This document shows positions 10,316 to 18,364 of a stretch of DNA of 64,000 nucleotides, in pieces; within the stretch, counting starts at the first letter, position 1, and every line of letters begins with the position of its first letter. The stretch is from NCBI RefSeq assembly GCF_007679325.1, contig NZ_VEGI01000005.1, positions 164,920-228,919 of the forward strand, read 5' to 3'. The notes below the pieces were generated by a model. The model was not told the DNA's origin. It searched no databases and worked only from the letters and a program-made list of their open reading frames with translations. Source of the DNA: Arthrobacter sp. U41. GTDB taxonomy: Bacteria; Actinomycetota; Actinomycetes; Actinomycetales; Micrococcaceae. A program made the position numbers and the translations under genes.

Positions 10316-11310
10316 GCGGCCCTCCTGGCTTTGATGCGTTCCACGGCGCGGAGCCTGGCGGACGCGGCGCGCGGGTTCTCGGCGATTTCGGCGGCGGTGG
10401 GCACTTCGGTGCCCTTCGTCAGGGTTTTCAGTTCTGCTTTGTGCTCTTCGAGCTCCACGGGGAACCCGAGGGGTGCGGAGGATTTTGAGCCGGCCTGGAA
10501 GAAGCCCTTGACGATCTTGTCTTCCAGCGAGTGGTAGGACATCACGACGACGCGGCCGCCGACGGCGATCGCGTCGATGGCTGCGGGGATGGCACGTTCC
10601 AGGACGTCAAGTTCCTCGTTGACCTCGATCCGGAGCGCCTGGAAGGTGCGTTTGGCGGGATGCCCGCCGGATTTCGCGGCGCCGGCCGGGACGACGTCGC
10701 GGATCTGTTCGACCAGCTCCCCCGTGGTGGTGAATGGCTTCGCGGCGCGGGCGGCGACGATCCGGTTGGCAATGCGGCCGGCGAATTTCTCCTCGCCCCA
10801 TTTCCGGATGATCCGGACCAGGTCTTCTTCGGAGTAGTTGTTGACCACGTCGGCGGCGGTTTGGCCGCGGCTCGTATCCATGCGCATGTCCAGCGGGGCG
10901 TCGAAGGAGTACGCGAAACCGCGTTCCCGCTCGTCCAGCTGGAGGGAGGAGACCCCGAGGTCCATCAGGACTCCGTGGACCTCGGTGAAGCCGAGGTCCG
11001 CCAGGACCTCGGGAATCTCGTCGTACACCGCGTGCACCAGGTCAATCCGGTTGGCGAAGGGCTTCAGCCTCTCCCCCGCCAGCGCCAGGGCTTCCTCGTC
11101 GCGGTCGATGCCGATCAGGTGCAGGTCGGGGAAGCGCTGGAGCATGGCCTCGGAGTGGCCGCCCATGCCCAGGGTGGCGTCGATGACCACGGGGGTCTCC
11201 CCGCGGCTGCGGGCCGCCTCGAATCCGGGAGCCAACAAATTGATGCACCGGTCCTTGAGGACCGGCACATGCCGTTCGGACGTAGGCTTCGCCTGGTCAG
11301 GGTCCGTCAT
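10312..11310 (-). CDS. rsmH: 16S rRNA (cytosine-1402-N4)-methyltransferase
   Basis: RsmH (MraW) methylates N4 of C1402 in 16S rRNA using S-adenosylmethionine. At 332 residues it has the usual size. The N-terminal [10 protein letters not shown], the [13 protein letters not shown]-binding loop, [14 protein letters not shown] and the C-terminal [11 protein letters not shown] are all typical. An AAAGGA ribosome-binding site precedes the ATG at 11308-11310. It follows mraZ after a 193-nt gap and overlaps the ftsL-like gene by 4 nt. Confidence 0.96.
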   Translation of the reverse strand: MTDPDQAKPTSERHVPVLKDRCINLLAPGFEAARSRGETPVVIDATLGMGGHSEAMLQRFPDLHLIGIDRDEEALALAGERLKPFANRIDLVHAVYDEIPEVLADLGFTEVHGVLMDLGVSSLQLDERERGFAYSFDAPLDMRMDTSRGQTAADVVNNYSEEDLVRIIRKWGEEKFAGRIANRIVAARAAKPFTTTGELVEQIRDVVPAGAAKSGGHPAKRTFQALRIEVNEELDVLERAIPAAIDAIAVGGRVVVMSYHSLEDKIVKGFFQAGSKSSAPLGFPVELEEHKAELKTLTKGTEVPTAAEIAENPRAASARLRAVERIKARRAA

Positions 11311-11503
11311 GCCTGCGTCCTTTCATGGTTCGGTTGAGTCTTTTGGAGGGCGGTCTGTACCTGCCGCTTCTTGATCCAGATCCCCATCCGCGCCTATCCT
11401 GCGTCCGCCTGGCTCCGGGGAAGTGAGCCAGGAGAATCCGCGGGATGGGCGGCTGGAGATCTCGGTCAAGAATCGTGCAGTGCTGCGTGGTTCCGGTGGG
11501 GAT

Positions 11504-11932
11504 TCAGAGAATTCCCGGTATGGCATCGTCGGTCTCCGAGAAGGCCGTTTCCTTTTCGGCGAGGTACTCGTTCCAGGCCTGGGCGTCCCAGATCTCTGCG
11601 CGGGTGCCTGCACCAATTACGGCGAGTTCCCGGCCGAGTCCTGCATACTCCCGGAGCGCCGGCGGAATCGTCACGCGCCCCTGCTTGTCAGGTACCTCGT
11701 CGGAGGCTCCAGAGAGGAAAACCCGGATGTAGTCGCGAGCCTGCTTGTTGGAGATTGGAGCCTCCCGCATTTGCTCGTGAACCCGGCCGAATTCCGCCTC
11801 ACTGAAGACGTAGATGCAGCGTTCCTGGCCCCTTGTGAGAACCAGTCCGCCGGCAAGCTCCTCGCGGAACTTCGCGGGAAGGATGATTCGACCTTTTTCG
11901 TCAAGACGCGGCGAATGTGTGCCGAGAAACAC
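11504..11932 (-). CDS. mraZ: Transcriptional regulator MraZ
   Basis: MraZ is the DNA-binding repressor/regulator at the head of dcw operons; it has two SpoVT/AbrB-like beta domains and forms a ring-shaped oligomer. The 142-residue reading starts at GTG 11930-11932, giving [20 protein letters not shown], the canonical N-terminus. The second AbrB-like half contains DKQGRVTIP. An earlier in-frame ATG exists at 11981-11983 but would add 17 non-conserved residues and lie close to the operator. Three TGTGGAG repeats upstream are the expected binding site. Confidence 0.94.
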   Translation of the reverse strand: MFLGTHSPRLDEKGRIILPAKFREELAGGLVLTRGQERCIYVFSEAEFGRVHEQMREAPISNKQARDYIRVFLSGASDEVPDKQGRVTIPPALREYAGLGRELAVIGAGTRAEIWDAQAWNEYLAEKETAFSETDDAIPGIL

Positions 11933-11998
11933 GGCCCACCGCCTGTCTGTTCGTAGGAAGCCCAACGTCCCCTGTGCTGCCACTACCCTCTTACGTCC

Positions 11999-12025
11999 TC
12001 CACATTACTCCACATCCCTCCACAG
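11999..12025 (-). promoter_or_regulatory. MraZ operator: three TGTGGAG repeats at 10-bp spacing
   Basis: On the minus strand TGTGGAG occurs exactly three times, at 12019-12025, 12009-12015 and 11999-12005, one helical turn apart. Tandem short repeats 5' of mraZ are the known MraZ binding arrangement (E. coli and Mycoplasma examples). Here they cover the spacer and -10 region of the predicted promoter, so bound MraZ should block RNA polymerase. Confidence 0.8.
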
Positions 12026-12030
12026 TCAAC
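12003..12030 (-). promoter_or_regulatory. Predicted mraZ/dcw promoter
   Basis: Minus strand: -35 TTGACT (12025-12030), 16-bp spacer, -10 TAATGT (12003-12008), about 70 nt ahead of the mraZ GTG. The MraZ repeats lie inside it. Confidence 0.55.
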
Positions 12031-12250
12031 GACACGCCGAACGATTCGACGTCGATTTGTGGGAGAAACCCCTCAGCGGTTCCCTGCAATGGCAAGGATC
12101 CGGGCCTGGTGGTGCGTAGTGGAGGGATTGTGGAGTGCCGGGCGCCCGGCGCGCCCGCGGCGGCGCCTGGGAAGGGTGCAGGAAGGGCCGCAACCCTCCC
12201 GGAGGCATTCCTGCTCGCCTGTTTGCGGCCCAAATGGCCTGATTAACGGC

Positions 12251-12276
12251 AAAAGACCCGCCGAAGCGGGTCTTTT
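12251..12276. terminator. Bidirectional hairpin terminator
   Basis: Perfect 11-bp stem AAAAGACCCGC/GCGGGTCTTTT with the 4-nt loop CGAA. It lies downstream of the minus-strand DUF3040 gene and upstream of the mraZ promoter, so it insulates the dcw operon. The T-run on both strands suits either direction. Confidence 0.85.
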
Positions 12277-12417
12277 ATGCCACCTGTGGTCTTCCGGTGG
12301 TGCGGAATGGAGTGCGGGTACTGGACCTTGTAACCGGGGGCAGGGTAACCGGGGGCAGGTGACTCAATGCCGGCGACTGGAAGCCAGCGGACGGAGGAGC
12401 GCCAGTCCGGCGGGCGG

Positions 12418-12792
12418 TCAGGATTCCCCGCGGTGCCTCTCGTCCCAGCGTTCCTCAAGACTGCTCATGAATGAACTCCGGGGCTTTCCGGACTTCCGGC
12501 CCGTTCCCGCGGCCTTCGCCTTCCCGGCAGCCGAACCGCGCATGGTGGCGTAGTACACCCCCGCGCCCATCACCACGAAGCCCAGGACGCCGACGAAGAT
12601 GTTCTGGATCGTCACGCCAAAGAGCAGGAGGACGACGCCGGCCAGCGTGGCCAGGACTCCGATCACCAAATGCCGGGTTGACCATGAACGTCCTGCGTCC
12701 GAGCCCATCGAGCTGGCGAACTTGGGATCGTCCTCATGCAGCTGCTTCTCAAGTTGCTCCAGCAACTTCTGTTCGTGCTCCGAGAGCGGCAT
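12418..12792 (-). CDS. DUF3040 membrane protein
   Basis: A 124-residue actinobacterial protein of unknown function. The N-terminus MPLSEHEQKLLEQLEKQL is the hallmark of DUF3040 proteins, followed by two hydrophobic helices (about residues 43-61 and 66-85) and a basic C-terminus. The ATG at 12790-12792 follows a strong AAGGAGG site. Much longer upstream readings lack conservation-like sequence and are rejected. It sits between dinB and the dcw operon on the same strand and may be a small cell-envelope protein, but nothing visible tells its role. Confidence 0.88.
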   Translation of the reverse strand: MPLSEHEQKLLEQLEKQLHEDDPKFASSMGSDAGRSWSTRHLVIGVLATLAGVVLLLFGVTIQNIFVGVLGFVVMGAGVYYATMRGSAAGKAKAAGTGRKSGKPRSSFMSSLEERWDERHRGES

Positions 12793-13048
12793 CACGACCT
12801 CCTTAAGTTGGCCAACGTCCAGACTGACGCGGCCAGTGTCCCTAAACCCACAACGTGTGGGATTCCCGCGTGGTTCCCCTTCGCCGCCATTGGTCGAACG
12901 GGAGTTTCCACGGCCCCTAACGGGGTGTTCAACTGGTCCTGCATTAGTCCGAACGCTCGATCCAGTCGTTCCAAACCTACGTATAAATAAGGATAGTTTG
13001 TCGCGCCCTGTTCTGAAAGATGCCGAACGTCCTGTTGACACCCTAAAG

Positions 13049-13066
13049 CGGGCCGCTCGCGGCCCG
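13049..13066 (-). terminator. Possible terminator after dinB
   Basis: An 8-bp GC-only stem (CGGGCCGC/GCGGCCCG, 2-nt loop) just past the dinB stop, followed on the minus strand by GCTTTAGG. The T-tract is weak, so termination is uncertain. Confidence 0.4.
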
Positions 13067-13068
13067 GA

Positions 13069-14331
13069 TCAGCCCGAATGGTTCCCGGGGTCCAGGAGCC
13101 GGGCCGGCAGCACCGATTTTGTGCCGAATTTGCGGGTTACCTGGTCCAGGACCTGCTCGGCGGCACGCCAGTTGTCGTCCCTGCGGTCAAGGCTCAGCTG
13201 CAGGGGTGCATGGGCGGCTTCCTCGAGCTGTTCGGCGCGGATCCCCACGAGCCGCACCGTCATGGGCCGGTCACCAAGTGACTCCAGCAACTGGACGGCC
13301 ACGGCGTACAGCAATTGGGCGCTGTCGATCGGGGTGCTCACCGTGCGGCTGCGGGTGATGGTGGAGAAGTCGGCGTAGCGCAATTTGAGGGCAACGGTGC
13401 GGGCGTGCATGCCGGCGCTGCGGAGCCGCTCCGCCGTCCGGTGCGAGAGCCGCAGCAGTTCCCGGTGCAGTTGCGCCTCGTCGGCGGTATCCACCGCAAA
13501 GGTCTCTTCCGCCCCGATGCTCTTCTCGAGCCGGACGGGGGTTACCGGGCGGGGGTCGATCCCCCAGGACAGGCGGTGCACGTGCTCCCCGGAAGCACCC
13601 AGCACTTTCCGCAGGGACGGCAGCGGGGACGCCGCGACGTCCGCGACGGTCCGGATGCCCATCCGGGACAGCACCTCTACGGTTTTGGCTCCGACACCCC
13701 AGAGTGCGCTGACCGGAAGGCTGTGGAGGTACGGGACCGTCTCCTCCGGACCGATGAGCAGCAGCCCGTTCGGCTTGCAGCGGGTGGACGCGATCTTCGC
13801 CACAAACTTGCTGGCGGCTATTCCCACGGACGCGGTGATGCCCAGTTCGCTGCGGACCCGGGTGCGGATAAGTTCCCCGATCTCCCGGGGCGGACCCAGC
13901 CGCCGGATGGCTCCGCCGACGTCGAGGAAAGCCTCATCCACGCTGAGCGGCTCCACCAGTTCCGTAATCGAACCGAATATATCCATGATCTGGCCGGAGA
14001 CCTCGTAGTACAGCTTGTGCCGGGGCTCGATCACCACCGCGGCAGGACACATCCGCATGGCAACCGCCATGGGCATGGCGGATTTGACCCCAAACCTCCG
14101 GGCCTCGTACGAGGCGGACAGCACCACCGAGCGGTCCGCGGGGTAGCCGACAATAACGGGTCTTCCGACAAGCGCAGGACGGCTGCGCAGTTCCACGGAG
14201 ACAAAGAACGCGTCCATGTCCACATGCATGATGCTGCTCCGCCGGACCTCGCGCAGTTGCGCTTCGCTGAGCCGCCTGGCTGCGCCCTGGGGAGACTGCT
14301 CCCGCTGCTGTTTATCCTTCTCCGGCCCCAC
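13069..14331 (-). CDS. dinB: DNA polymerase IV (Y family)
   Basis: A translesion DNA polymerase of 420 residues. The catalytic motifs are intact: HVDMDAFFVSVE with the first metal-binding aspartates and PLSVDEAFLDV with the Asp-Glu pair. These are followed by the thumb helix-hairpin-helix (LWGVGAKTVEVLSRMGI) and a little-finger domain. The C-terminus has no obvious QxxLF-type beta-clamp motif; the nearest Leu-rich stretch is LQLSLD. The start is a GTG at 14329-14331 with about 30 non-conserved leading residues, so a later start is possible. Confidence 0.92.
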   Translation of the reverse strand: MGPEKDKQQREQSPQGAARRLSEAQLREVRRSSIMHVDMDAFFVSVELRSRPALVGRPVIVGYPADRSVVLSASYEARRFGVKSAMPMAVAMRMCPAAVVIEPRHKLYYEVSGQIMDIFGSITELVEPLSVDEAFLDVGGAIRRLGPPREIGELIRTRVRSELGITASVGIAASKFVAKIASTRCKPNGLLLIGPEETVPYLHSLPVSALWGVGAKTVEVLSRMGIRTVADVAASPLPSLRKVLGASGEHVHRLSWGIDPRPVTPVRLEKSIGAEETFAVDTADEAQLHRELLRLSHRTAERLRSAGMHARTVALKLRYADFSTITRSRTVSTPIDSAQLLYAVAVQLLESLGDRPMTVRLVGIRAEQLEEAAHAPLQLSLDRRDDNWRAAEQVLDQVTRKFGTKSVLPARLLDPGNHSG

Positions 14332-14405
14332 AACTTCAATCCTATGCCCCGGGGCTGACTAAACTGGAGGCTGAATCCGGCGTCAACACCAGGAGGAAAG
14401 CCCCT

Positions 14406-14939
14406 GTGAAGGTATTTGGACAGCGCAAACGTGCCGCGGCAGCCGTAGTGGCGGCGGGCACGCTGATGGCCCTGGCCGCGTGCACCCCCGCCACCCAGGC
14501 GACCCCTTCCGCGGGTTCATCGTCGGCCTCGGCCAAGCCGTCCGCGGCCCAGCCCTCCACCACAGCGCCGGCCAGCCCGTCCGCCGCGCCCGGCACCTCA
14601 GCCACCGTCGGCGCCATGGTTCCCGGGTTCCCGAAGAAGCTCCTTCCGGTGATGCCCGAAGCGAAGATCGTCTCCAGCAGCTTCGACAAGACCACGGTGC
14701 CTGCCACCGTGGCACTCGTCGGCAGCATCCCGGCGCCGCCGGCTGAGGTGATGGCGTTCTATACGAAGCAACTCCAGGCCCAGGGCTTCAAGGCCGTTCC
14801 CGGGGAGACTGTGGGGGCCGTACCGTCCAAGGATTTCCTCCGCGGTGACAATGAAACGGTCAACATCGCCGTCGTGACGTCCGCCGGGGCTTCCACCTTC
14901 ACCATCGGCGCCAATGTCAACGCTGGGTCCGTCAAGTGA
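14406..14939 (+). CDS. Secreted lipoprotein, unknown function
   Basis: A 177-residue protein with a classical lipoprotein signal: basic N-terminus (KVFGQRKR), hydrophobic core and lipobox LAAC with the lipidated cysteine at 26. A Ser/Ala/Pro-rich linker (about 27-65) leads to a small folded domain that looks weakly repeated. The GTG at 14406 follows AGGAGGAAA. Its stop overlaps the polyprenyl synthase start by 4 nt, so the two are probably co-translated. I do not recognise a family. Confidence 0.85.
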   Translation: MKVFGQRKRAAAAVVAAGTLMALAACTPATQATPSAGSSSASAKPSAAQPSTTAPASPSAAPGTSATVGAMVPGFPKKLLPVMPEAKIVSSSFDKTTVPATVALVGSIPAPPAEVMAFYTKQLQAQGFKAVPGETVGAVPSKDFLRGDNETVNIAVVTSAGASTFTIGANVNAGSVK

Positions 14940-16030
14940 CGCTCGCGGAGCAATTGCGGCTCGAGCAGGCCGCGTATGTTGCCGCCGTCGCCGGGAAGCT
15001 CACCGACTTCCTGACCACCCGCCAGGCGGTGATGTCGTCAATCTCTCCCGACATTGACCCGCTGATGGGATCCATTTCGAACCTGGTCACTGGCGGGAAA
15101 CGCCTGCGGGCACTCATGTGCTACTGGGGCTGGCGCGGCGCAGGCGGCGACGCCGGTGCCGGAGAAGTGGTGACGGCGGGCTCTGCACTGGAACTCTTCC
15201 AGGCCGCGGCGCTCATCCACGACGACATCATCGACCGATCAGACACACGCCGGGGCGGCCCCAGCGTGCACCGGCGCTTCAGCGAACTGCACGAGACGCA
15301 GGGCTGGGCGCTGGACAGCGAACGGTTCGGCCATGCGGCCGCCATCCTTACCGGCGACCTGTGCCTCTCCTTCAGTGAGGAGTCGTTTACCGAAATCGGA
15401 CAGAGCGCAGCGTCCGGAAGCCGGGCCCGGCTGATCTTTAACCTGATGCGCGCCGAAGTCATGGCAGGCCAGTATCTCGACATCCTCGAGGAAGTCGCGG
15501 GGCCTAAGAGGGACCGCGCCGGTGCCGTCAGCCGGGCCCAGTCCATCATCCGCTTCAAGTCGGCCAAGTACTCCACCGAGCATCCGCTGGCTCTGGGCGG
15601 CGCCCTGGCCGGTGCCAGCGACGAGCTGCTGCGGGGCTACTCCGCCTTCGCACTCCCACTCGGCGAGGCATTCCAGCTCCGCGACGACGTCCTGGGAGTA
15701 TTCGGCGATCCGGTGACCACCGGGAAGCCCGCCGGAGACGACCTCCGCGAAGGCAAGCGGACGGTGCTGATCGCCTTCGCCCTGGACCTCGCCAGCCAGG
15801 CCGAGTCCGCCTACATCGACGCGAAGCTCGGCAGCCCCGAACTCGATGACGCCGACGTGGACGAAATCCGCCGCATCATTACGGATTGCGGTGCACTCCA
15901 GGCCACGGAGGTACTGATCGAGGAATTCGGACGGGCGGCTTTCGCTGAACTGGAGCTCCTGGAACTGGACGAACTTCCCAAAACGGCGCTCCGGAAGCTG
16001 GCTGAGGCCACGGTCAGCCGCTCGTCCTGA
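14936..16030 (+). CDS. Polyprenyl (geranylgeranyl/farnesyl-type) diphosphate synthase
   Basis: A trans-isoprenyl diphosphate synthase of 364 residues, making linear isoprenoid precursors from IPP. The first aspartate-rich motif HDDIIDRSD has Asp96, Asp97 and Asp100, followed by RRGGPSVH; the second is LRDDVLGVFGD with Asp250-251. The family's lysines are in TTGKPAGDD. The GTG start overlaps the lipoprotein stop (GTGA). Gene order relative to the Rv2175c homologue, kinase and aroG matches M. tuberculosis idsA2 (Rv2173). Chain length cannot be read with confidence. Confidence 0.9.
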   Translation: MTLAEQLRLEQAAYVAAVAGKLTDFLTTRQAVMSSISPDIDPLMGSISNLVTGGKRLRALMCYWGWRGAGGDAGAGEVVTAGSALELFQAAALIHDDIIDRSDTRRGGPSVHRRFSELHETQGWALDSERFGHAAAILTGDLCLSFSEESFTEIGQSAASGSRARLIFNLMRAEVMAGQYLDILEEVAGPKRDRAGAVSRAQSIIRFKSAKYSTEHPLALGGALAGASDELLRGYSAFALPLGEAFQLRDDVLGVFGDPVTTGKPAGDDLREGKRTVLIAFALDLASQAESAYIDAKLGSPELDDADVDEIRRIITDCGALQATEVLIEEFGRAAFAELELLELDELPKTALRKLAEATVSRSS

Positions 16031-16134
16031 CCCGGCCTGCAGCCTGCGTCTGAACCGATGCCCGGTCTGCATCCGGCGCCTAAACCCGGTGCCTGGCCGG
16101 CTGGCTGCGCCAGACCTCGGCGGCCGCCAACAAA

Positions 16135-16172
16135 GCAGGCCCTGCACCTCATGTCCGAGGTGCAGGGCCTGC
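16135..16172. terminator. Bidirectional terminator between convergent genes
   Basis: Perfect 16-bp stem GCAGGCCCTGCACCTC with its complement, 6-nt loop, flanked by AACAAA on the left and a T-rich tail TTTGTTT on the right. It serves both the plus-strand polyprenyl synthase and the minus-strand Rv2175c-like gene. Confidence 0.85.
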
Positions 16173-16202
16173 CATTTGTTTAAGTATCGGGATATTCCGG
16201 TC

Positions 16203-16556
16203 CTACCAGGCCAGGGACTGTGCCCGGCGCCGGATTTCCGTCTTCCGCCCCTCGCGCAGGGCATCGATCGGCCGGCCGCGCAGCGATTCGTCCGGAGTAA
16301 ACAGCCAGACAATGAGTTCCTCGTCGGAATAGCCTGCGTCCGCGAGGACCACAATAGTTCCCTTTAGGCTCTCGACGGCATGCCCATCCTGAATGAATTC
16401 CGCAGGAACGGAACGGATCCGGCGTTCACCAACCCTTAATGCAGCCAGCGCGCGCTCGTCAAGAAGCGCGTGGACTTTCGTAATGGAAACGTTCAGGAGC
16501 TGTGCCACGTCGGGCAGGGGCAGCCATTCGCCCACAAGGCTTTCTACATTACTCAC
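16203..16556 (-). CDS. Rv2175c-like DNA-binding protein
   Basis: A 117-residue protein with an N-terminal winged-helix/excisionase-like helix-turn-helix (WLPLPDVAQLLNVSITKVHA) and a C-terminal half resembling mycobacterial Rv2175c (YSDEELIVWLFTPDESL, ending in RRRAQSLAW). In M. tuberculosis Rv2175c binds DNA and is a substrate of the neighbouring kinase PknL. Here a Ser/Thr kinase gene lies 1.8 kb away, so a kinase-substrate link is plausible (inference). It is convergent with the polyprenyl synthase, with a shared terminator. Confidence 0.85.
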   Translation of the reverse strand: MSNVESLVGEWLPLPDVAQLLNVSITKVHALLDERALAALRVGERRIRSVPAEFIQDGHAVESLKGTIVVLADAGYSDEELIVWLFTPDESLRGRPIDALREGRKTEIRRRAQSLAW

Positions 16557-16858
16557 GGATCAAGATTGCCATGCCGGCGGGCTCCGCGCCTAGTCGGCGC
16601 CCGCTAGTGAAAGCAGACCACCTGTCGGTTCAGGGAAGCGAGCGATGCGCCCGTCCAATACTCCCGGGGAACGAACGGAGAGGCTGCATTTTCGGAATAT
16701 GAAACGTTTCTTGTGCTATTTCACAATTCGTGAGAGATTCACATGGATCACATTTGTAACACTGACAACTTAAGTCACACTGGTAACACCAGTACCAGCC
16801 CTATCGAGCAAGCCAGGCCAGACCCGCAGCGTTCGCCGCTGAGAAGAGGATCTTCCCC
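16557..16858. other. 302-bp divergent intergenic region
   Basis: This is the leader between the Rv2175c-like gene and the LysM/transglycosylase gene. The right part is AT-richer, with several TTCACA/GTGA words (16721-16750), a palindrome TTGTG-CTATTT-CACAA (16711-16726) and three imperfect GTnACACTG repeats (16756-16791). I see no ribosome-binding site other than GAAGAGGA before the ATG at 16859, and no gene. Confidence 0.5.
16756..16791 (+). repeat. Three imperfect GTnACACTG nonamers
   Basis: GTAACACTG (16756-16764), GTCACACTG (16774-16782) and GTAACACCA (16783-16791) lie 18 and 9 bp apart, about 70-100 bp before the LysM gene. They may be an operator; no known regulator is matched. Confidence 0.35.
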
Positions 16859-18241
16859 ATGACGTCACGTTCGCCAAAGCCCAACCCGGGGCCCAGCCTG
16901 CCGATGATTGCGGCCACGACGGCGGCACTTCCCGCCGTCGTCCTTTCTTCTTTGGCGATCGCGCAGCCGGCCGCGGCCGAATCACGCCCGCGCGCCATCC
17001 CGGCCACACTGGCCGCCGCCATCCAGGCCCAGGCCCAGGGACAGACCGCCAAGTCGTTGGCTTCCGCTTTCATCCCGGCCAACGCCGTCCCGACCGCCGT
17101 CCCTGCCGCCTTCCGGCCCGCCAAGGTTTCCGTGCCGGCGACGTACACGATTGCCCTCGGCGACACGATCAGCGGCATCGCCGGGAAGTTCGGCCTGGAG
17201 ACCGCCGCGGTCCTGCGGTCGAACGGGCTGAAGGCGAACTCGATCATCTACCCCGGGCAGAAGATCAAGCTCAGCGCCACGGCCGCAGCTCCCCCCAAGG
17301 CGGCACCGGCCGCCGCGAAACCGGCGGCTGCTGCCGGCGGAAGCGTCTACACCGTGAAATCCGGCGACACCCTCGGTGCGATCGCCGCCCGCCACGGCGT
17401 CAAGCTCTCCCAGGTCTTCAGCCTGAACGGGCTCAACATGGGCTCGATCATCCACCCCGGCCAGAAGATCAAGATCGGCGCCGCTGCGGCGCCTGCCCCG
17501 TCCAAGCCAGCCCCGTCCAAGCCCGCTGCGTCGGCTCCGGCTGCTCCCACAGCTTCCGCGCCGGCGGGTTCCTACACCATCAAGTCCGGCGACACGCTGT
17601 CCGGCATTGCGGCACGGCACGGCGTCAAGCTCTCCGCCATTCTCGCCGCCAACCGCCTGACGATGAGCAGCATCATCTACCCCGGCCAGAAGCTTGCGCT
17701 GGCGGGTTCGTCCGTCGCCCCGGCCTCCACCCCGCCGGCCGCCACGGTGACGCCGCTCGTCCCCAGCACCTTCCTCGGCTTCAGCTACCCGGCCGCCGTC
17801 GTCAGCTCCGCCAACCAGAACAAGGCCCTGCTGAACGCCTCGCCGGTGCCCAGCCGCGAACAGATGAAGAAGATCGTGGCGGACACCGCCCGGCGCATGG
17901 GGGTCGATCCTTCGCTGGCCCTGGCCTTCGCTTTCCAGGAATCCAGCTTCGACCACCGCTCGGTCTCCCCCGCCAACGCGATCGGCACCATGCAGGTCAT
18001 CCCGTCCTCGGGCCAGTGGGCCTCGGATCTGGTGGGACGCAAGCTGAACCTGCTGGACCCCTATGACAACGCCACCGCCGGCGTCGCCATCATCCGCCAG
18101 CTGATCCGCACCAGCAAGGACCGTGACACGGCAATCGCGGGTTACTACCAGGGCCAGTACTCGGTCAGCAAGTACGGCATGTATGACGACACCAAGCACT
18201 ACGTCGCATCCATCAAGGCACACCAGAAGAACTTCAGCTAG
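16859..18241 (+). CDS. Secreted LysM-repeat lytic transglycosylase
   Basis: A 460-residue exported cell-wall hydrolase. A signal peptide (about residues 1-41, ending AAA) is followed by three LysM peptidoglycan-binding modules at roughly 95-137, 163-206 and 239-282, each with the pattern YTxxxGDTxxxIAxxxG and IxPGQK. They are separated by Ala/Pro/Lys linkers. The C-terminus (about 335-460) is an SLT-type transglycosylase domain with catalytic Glu361 in FQESSFDHRSVSPANAIGTMQ. It lies between the Rv2175c homologue and the PASTA kinase, fitting a role in peptidoglycan turnover. A terminator follows. Confidence 0.92.
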   Translation: MTSRSPKPNPGPSLPMIAATTAALPAVVLSSLAIAQPAAAESRPRAIPATLAAAIQAQAQGQTAKSLASAFIPANAVPTAVPAAFRPAKVSVPATYTIALGDTISGIAGKFGLETAAVLRSNGLKANSIIYPGQKIKLSATAAAPPKAAPAAAKPAAAAGGSVYTVKSGDTLGAIAARHGVKLSQVFSLNGLNMGSIIHPGQKIKIGAAAAPAPSKPAPSKPAASAPAAPTASAPAGSYTIKSGDTLSGIAARHGVKLSAILAANRLTMSSIIYPGQKLALAGSSVAPASTPPAATVTPLVPSTFLGFSYPAAVVSSANQNKALLNASPVPSREQMKKIVADTARRMGVDPSLALAFAFQESSFDHRSVSPANAIGTMQVIPSSGQWASDLVGRKLNLLDPYDNATAGVAIIRQLIRTSKDRDTAIAGYYQGQYSVSKYGMYDDTKHYVASIKAHQKNFS

Positions 18242-18305
18242 GAGTCCGCGGCGGCCACAACCGCGCGCGCGACCAGCCGCCCTGGCCACTGCGGCGGATA
18301 ACGAT

Positions 18306-18338
18306 ACGGGCCCGGATCGCATGTTAATTCGGGCCCGT
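18306..18338 (+). terminator. Terminator after the LysM/transglycosylase gene
   Basis: A 9-bp stem ACGGGCCCG/CGGGCCCGT with a 15-nt loop, followed by TTT. It ends about 25 bp before the start of the next gene. Confidence 0.65.
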
Positions 18339-18352
18339 TTCCGTGCAGCGAT

Positions 18353-18358
18353 TAGGAT
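18353..18358 (+). promoter_or_regulatory. -10 box of the kinase gene, leaderless start likely
   Basis: TAGGAT lies 6 nt before the GTG at 18365, and there is no Shine-Dalgarno. Transcription starting at the GTG itself (a leaderless mRNA, common in Actinobacteria) would explain both. No good -35 is seen because the terminator occupies that stretch. Confidence 0.5.
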
Positions 18359-18364
18359 CGTATA

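Larger units (their letters stand above)
11933..12417. other. Intergenic region upstream of the dcw operon
   Basis: This 485-bp gene-free stretch between mraZ and the DUF3040 gene holds the mraZ promoter, the three-repeat MraZ operator and a strong hairpin terminator (listed separately). The middle part (about 12040-12245) contains two plus-strand GTGGAG hexamers 11 bp apart (12119-12124 and 12130-12135), probably chance matches to the operator half-site. I see no coding pattern. Confidence 0.6.

Noticed and set aside
7362..10334. A 990-codon open frame on the plus strand
   Set aside because: It is antisense to murE, ftsI and the ftsL-like gene, whose motifs are intact; long mirror frames are common in high-GC DNA, and this one shows no domain.
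16560..16858. c-di-AMP (ydaO-type) riboswitch upstream of the LysM gene
   Set aside because: The gene class often carries one in Actinobacteria, but I cannot find the conserved blocks beyond a short GGGGAAC; a covariance-model search would decide.
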